From contig JAEWST010000047.1 of the NCBI GenBank assembly GCA_023398105.1, positions 1 through 21,446 on the forward strand: a stretch of 21,446 nt of DNA, in the 5' to 3' direction. A model generated the notes under the pieces. It saw only the letters and a list, made by a program, of their open reading frames with translations, made no database searches and was not told the origin of the DNA. Source of the stretch: Bacillota bacterium (GTDB taxonomy: Bacteria > Bacillota > Clostridia > Acetivibrionales > DSM-1351). The position numbers were made by a program, and so were the translations under genes. Below are positions 21,408 to 21,446 of the stretch, one piece after another (the stretch's first letter is position 1; each line of letters opens with the position of its first letter).

Positions 21408-21446
21408 ATGAATTATTCATTTATTATTAGAAAAGCTACTCTGGAG
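21408..21446 (+). CDS. GNAT-family N-acetyltransferase, N-terminal fragment
   Basis: Only 13 codons lie in the window: MNYSFIIRKATLE. The phrase IIRKATLE is the usual first strand of GNAT acetyltransferases. GAGGG stands upstream of the ATG. Because it follows the arg genes and no acetylglutamate-forming enzyme is in the cluster, it could be a short GNAT-type N-acetylglutamate synthase. That is conjecture from position; a RimI-like or other acetyltransferase is equally possible. Confidence 0.55.
   Translation, partial: MNYSFIIRKATLE

Overview
The window is a low-GC (roughly one third G+C by eye) stretch of a spore-forming, Gram-positive anaerobe of the Clostridia. An alpha/beta-type small acid-soluble spore protein (SASP), an FtsEX / M23 / S41 cell-envelope cluster, strong sigma-A promoters, AGGAGG ribosome sites and frequent TTG starts point there. 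A lone MsmK-type sugar ATPase beside a CdaR/PucR regulator would suit a saccharolytic Ruminiclostridium-like species; the genus is an inference.

Layout. Positions 1-205 hold a tRNA operon on the minus strand (Val-Asp-Phe; Phe is cut by the window edge) with a near-consensus promoter. Positions 355-3492 carry minus-strand singletons: hslO (Hsp33) behind a possible leader ORF, a cold-shock protein, a SAM methyltransferase and the SASP. Positions 4179-8565 are the minus-strand cluster ftsE-ftsX-M23 peptidase-S41 peptidase, linked to activation of cell-wall hydrolysis and processing outside the membrane. Positions 8670-11096 hold a CdaR-like regulator and the msmK ATPase. From 12025 to 21124 the plus strand carries argC-argB, then argD-carA-carB-argF. 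These make N-acetylornithine from N-acetylglutamate, supply carbamoyl phosphate, and make citrulline. No argJ, argE or argA is present within the cluster. A GNAT acetyltransferase begins at 21408 and runs off the window.

Regulation. Near-identical promoter/operator sequences precede argC (11617-11645) and argD (14284-14312). Both contain an 18-bp site close to the Bacillus ARG box, so ArgR control of two transcripts is well supported. A strong terminator (13994-14019) separates argCB from argD.

The most unusual content is intergenic. A modular repeat family (called R1 here) occurs four times, all in the same orientation: 3081-3235, 11322-11576, 11646-11908 and 14094-14197. It has TATAACG/CGTTATA ends, internal hairpins with compensatory changes, and an optional internal block of about 135-150 bp that can fold into several stems. 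One copy starts directly after the argC -10 box and so should form the argC mRNA leader. A second, more decayed family (R2; AACTCAACTTT ends with a variable central hairpin) is scattered between genes and in one place appears to serve as a gene terminator. I do not recognise either family.
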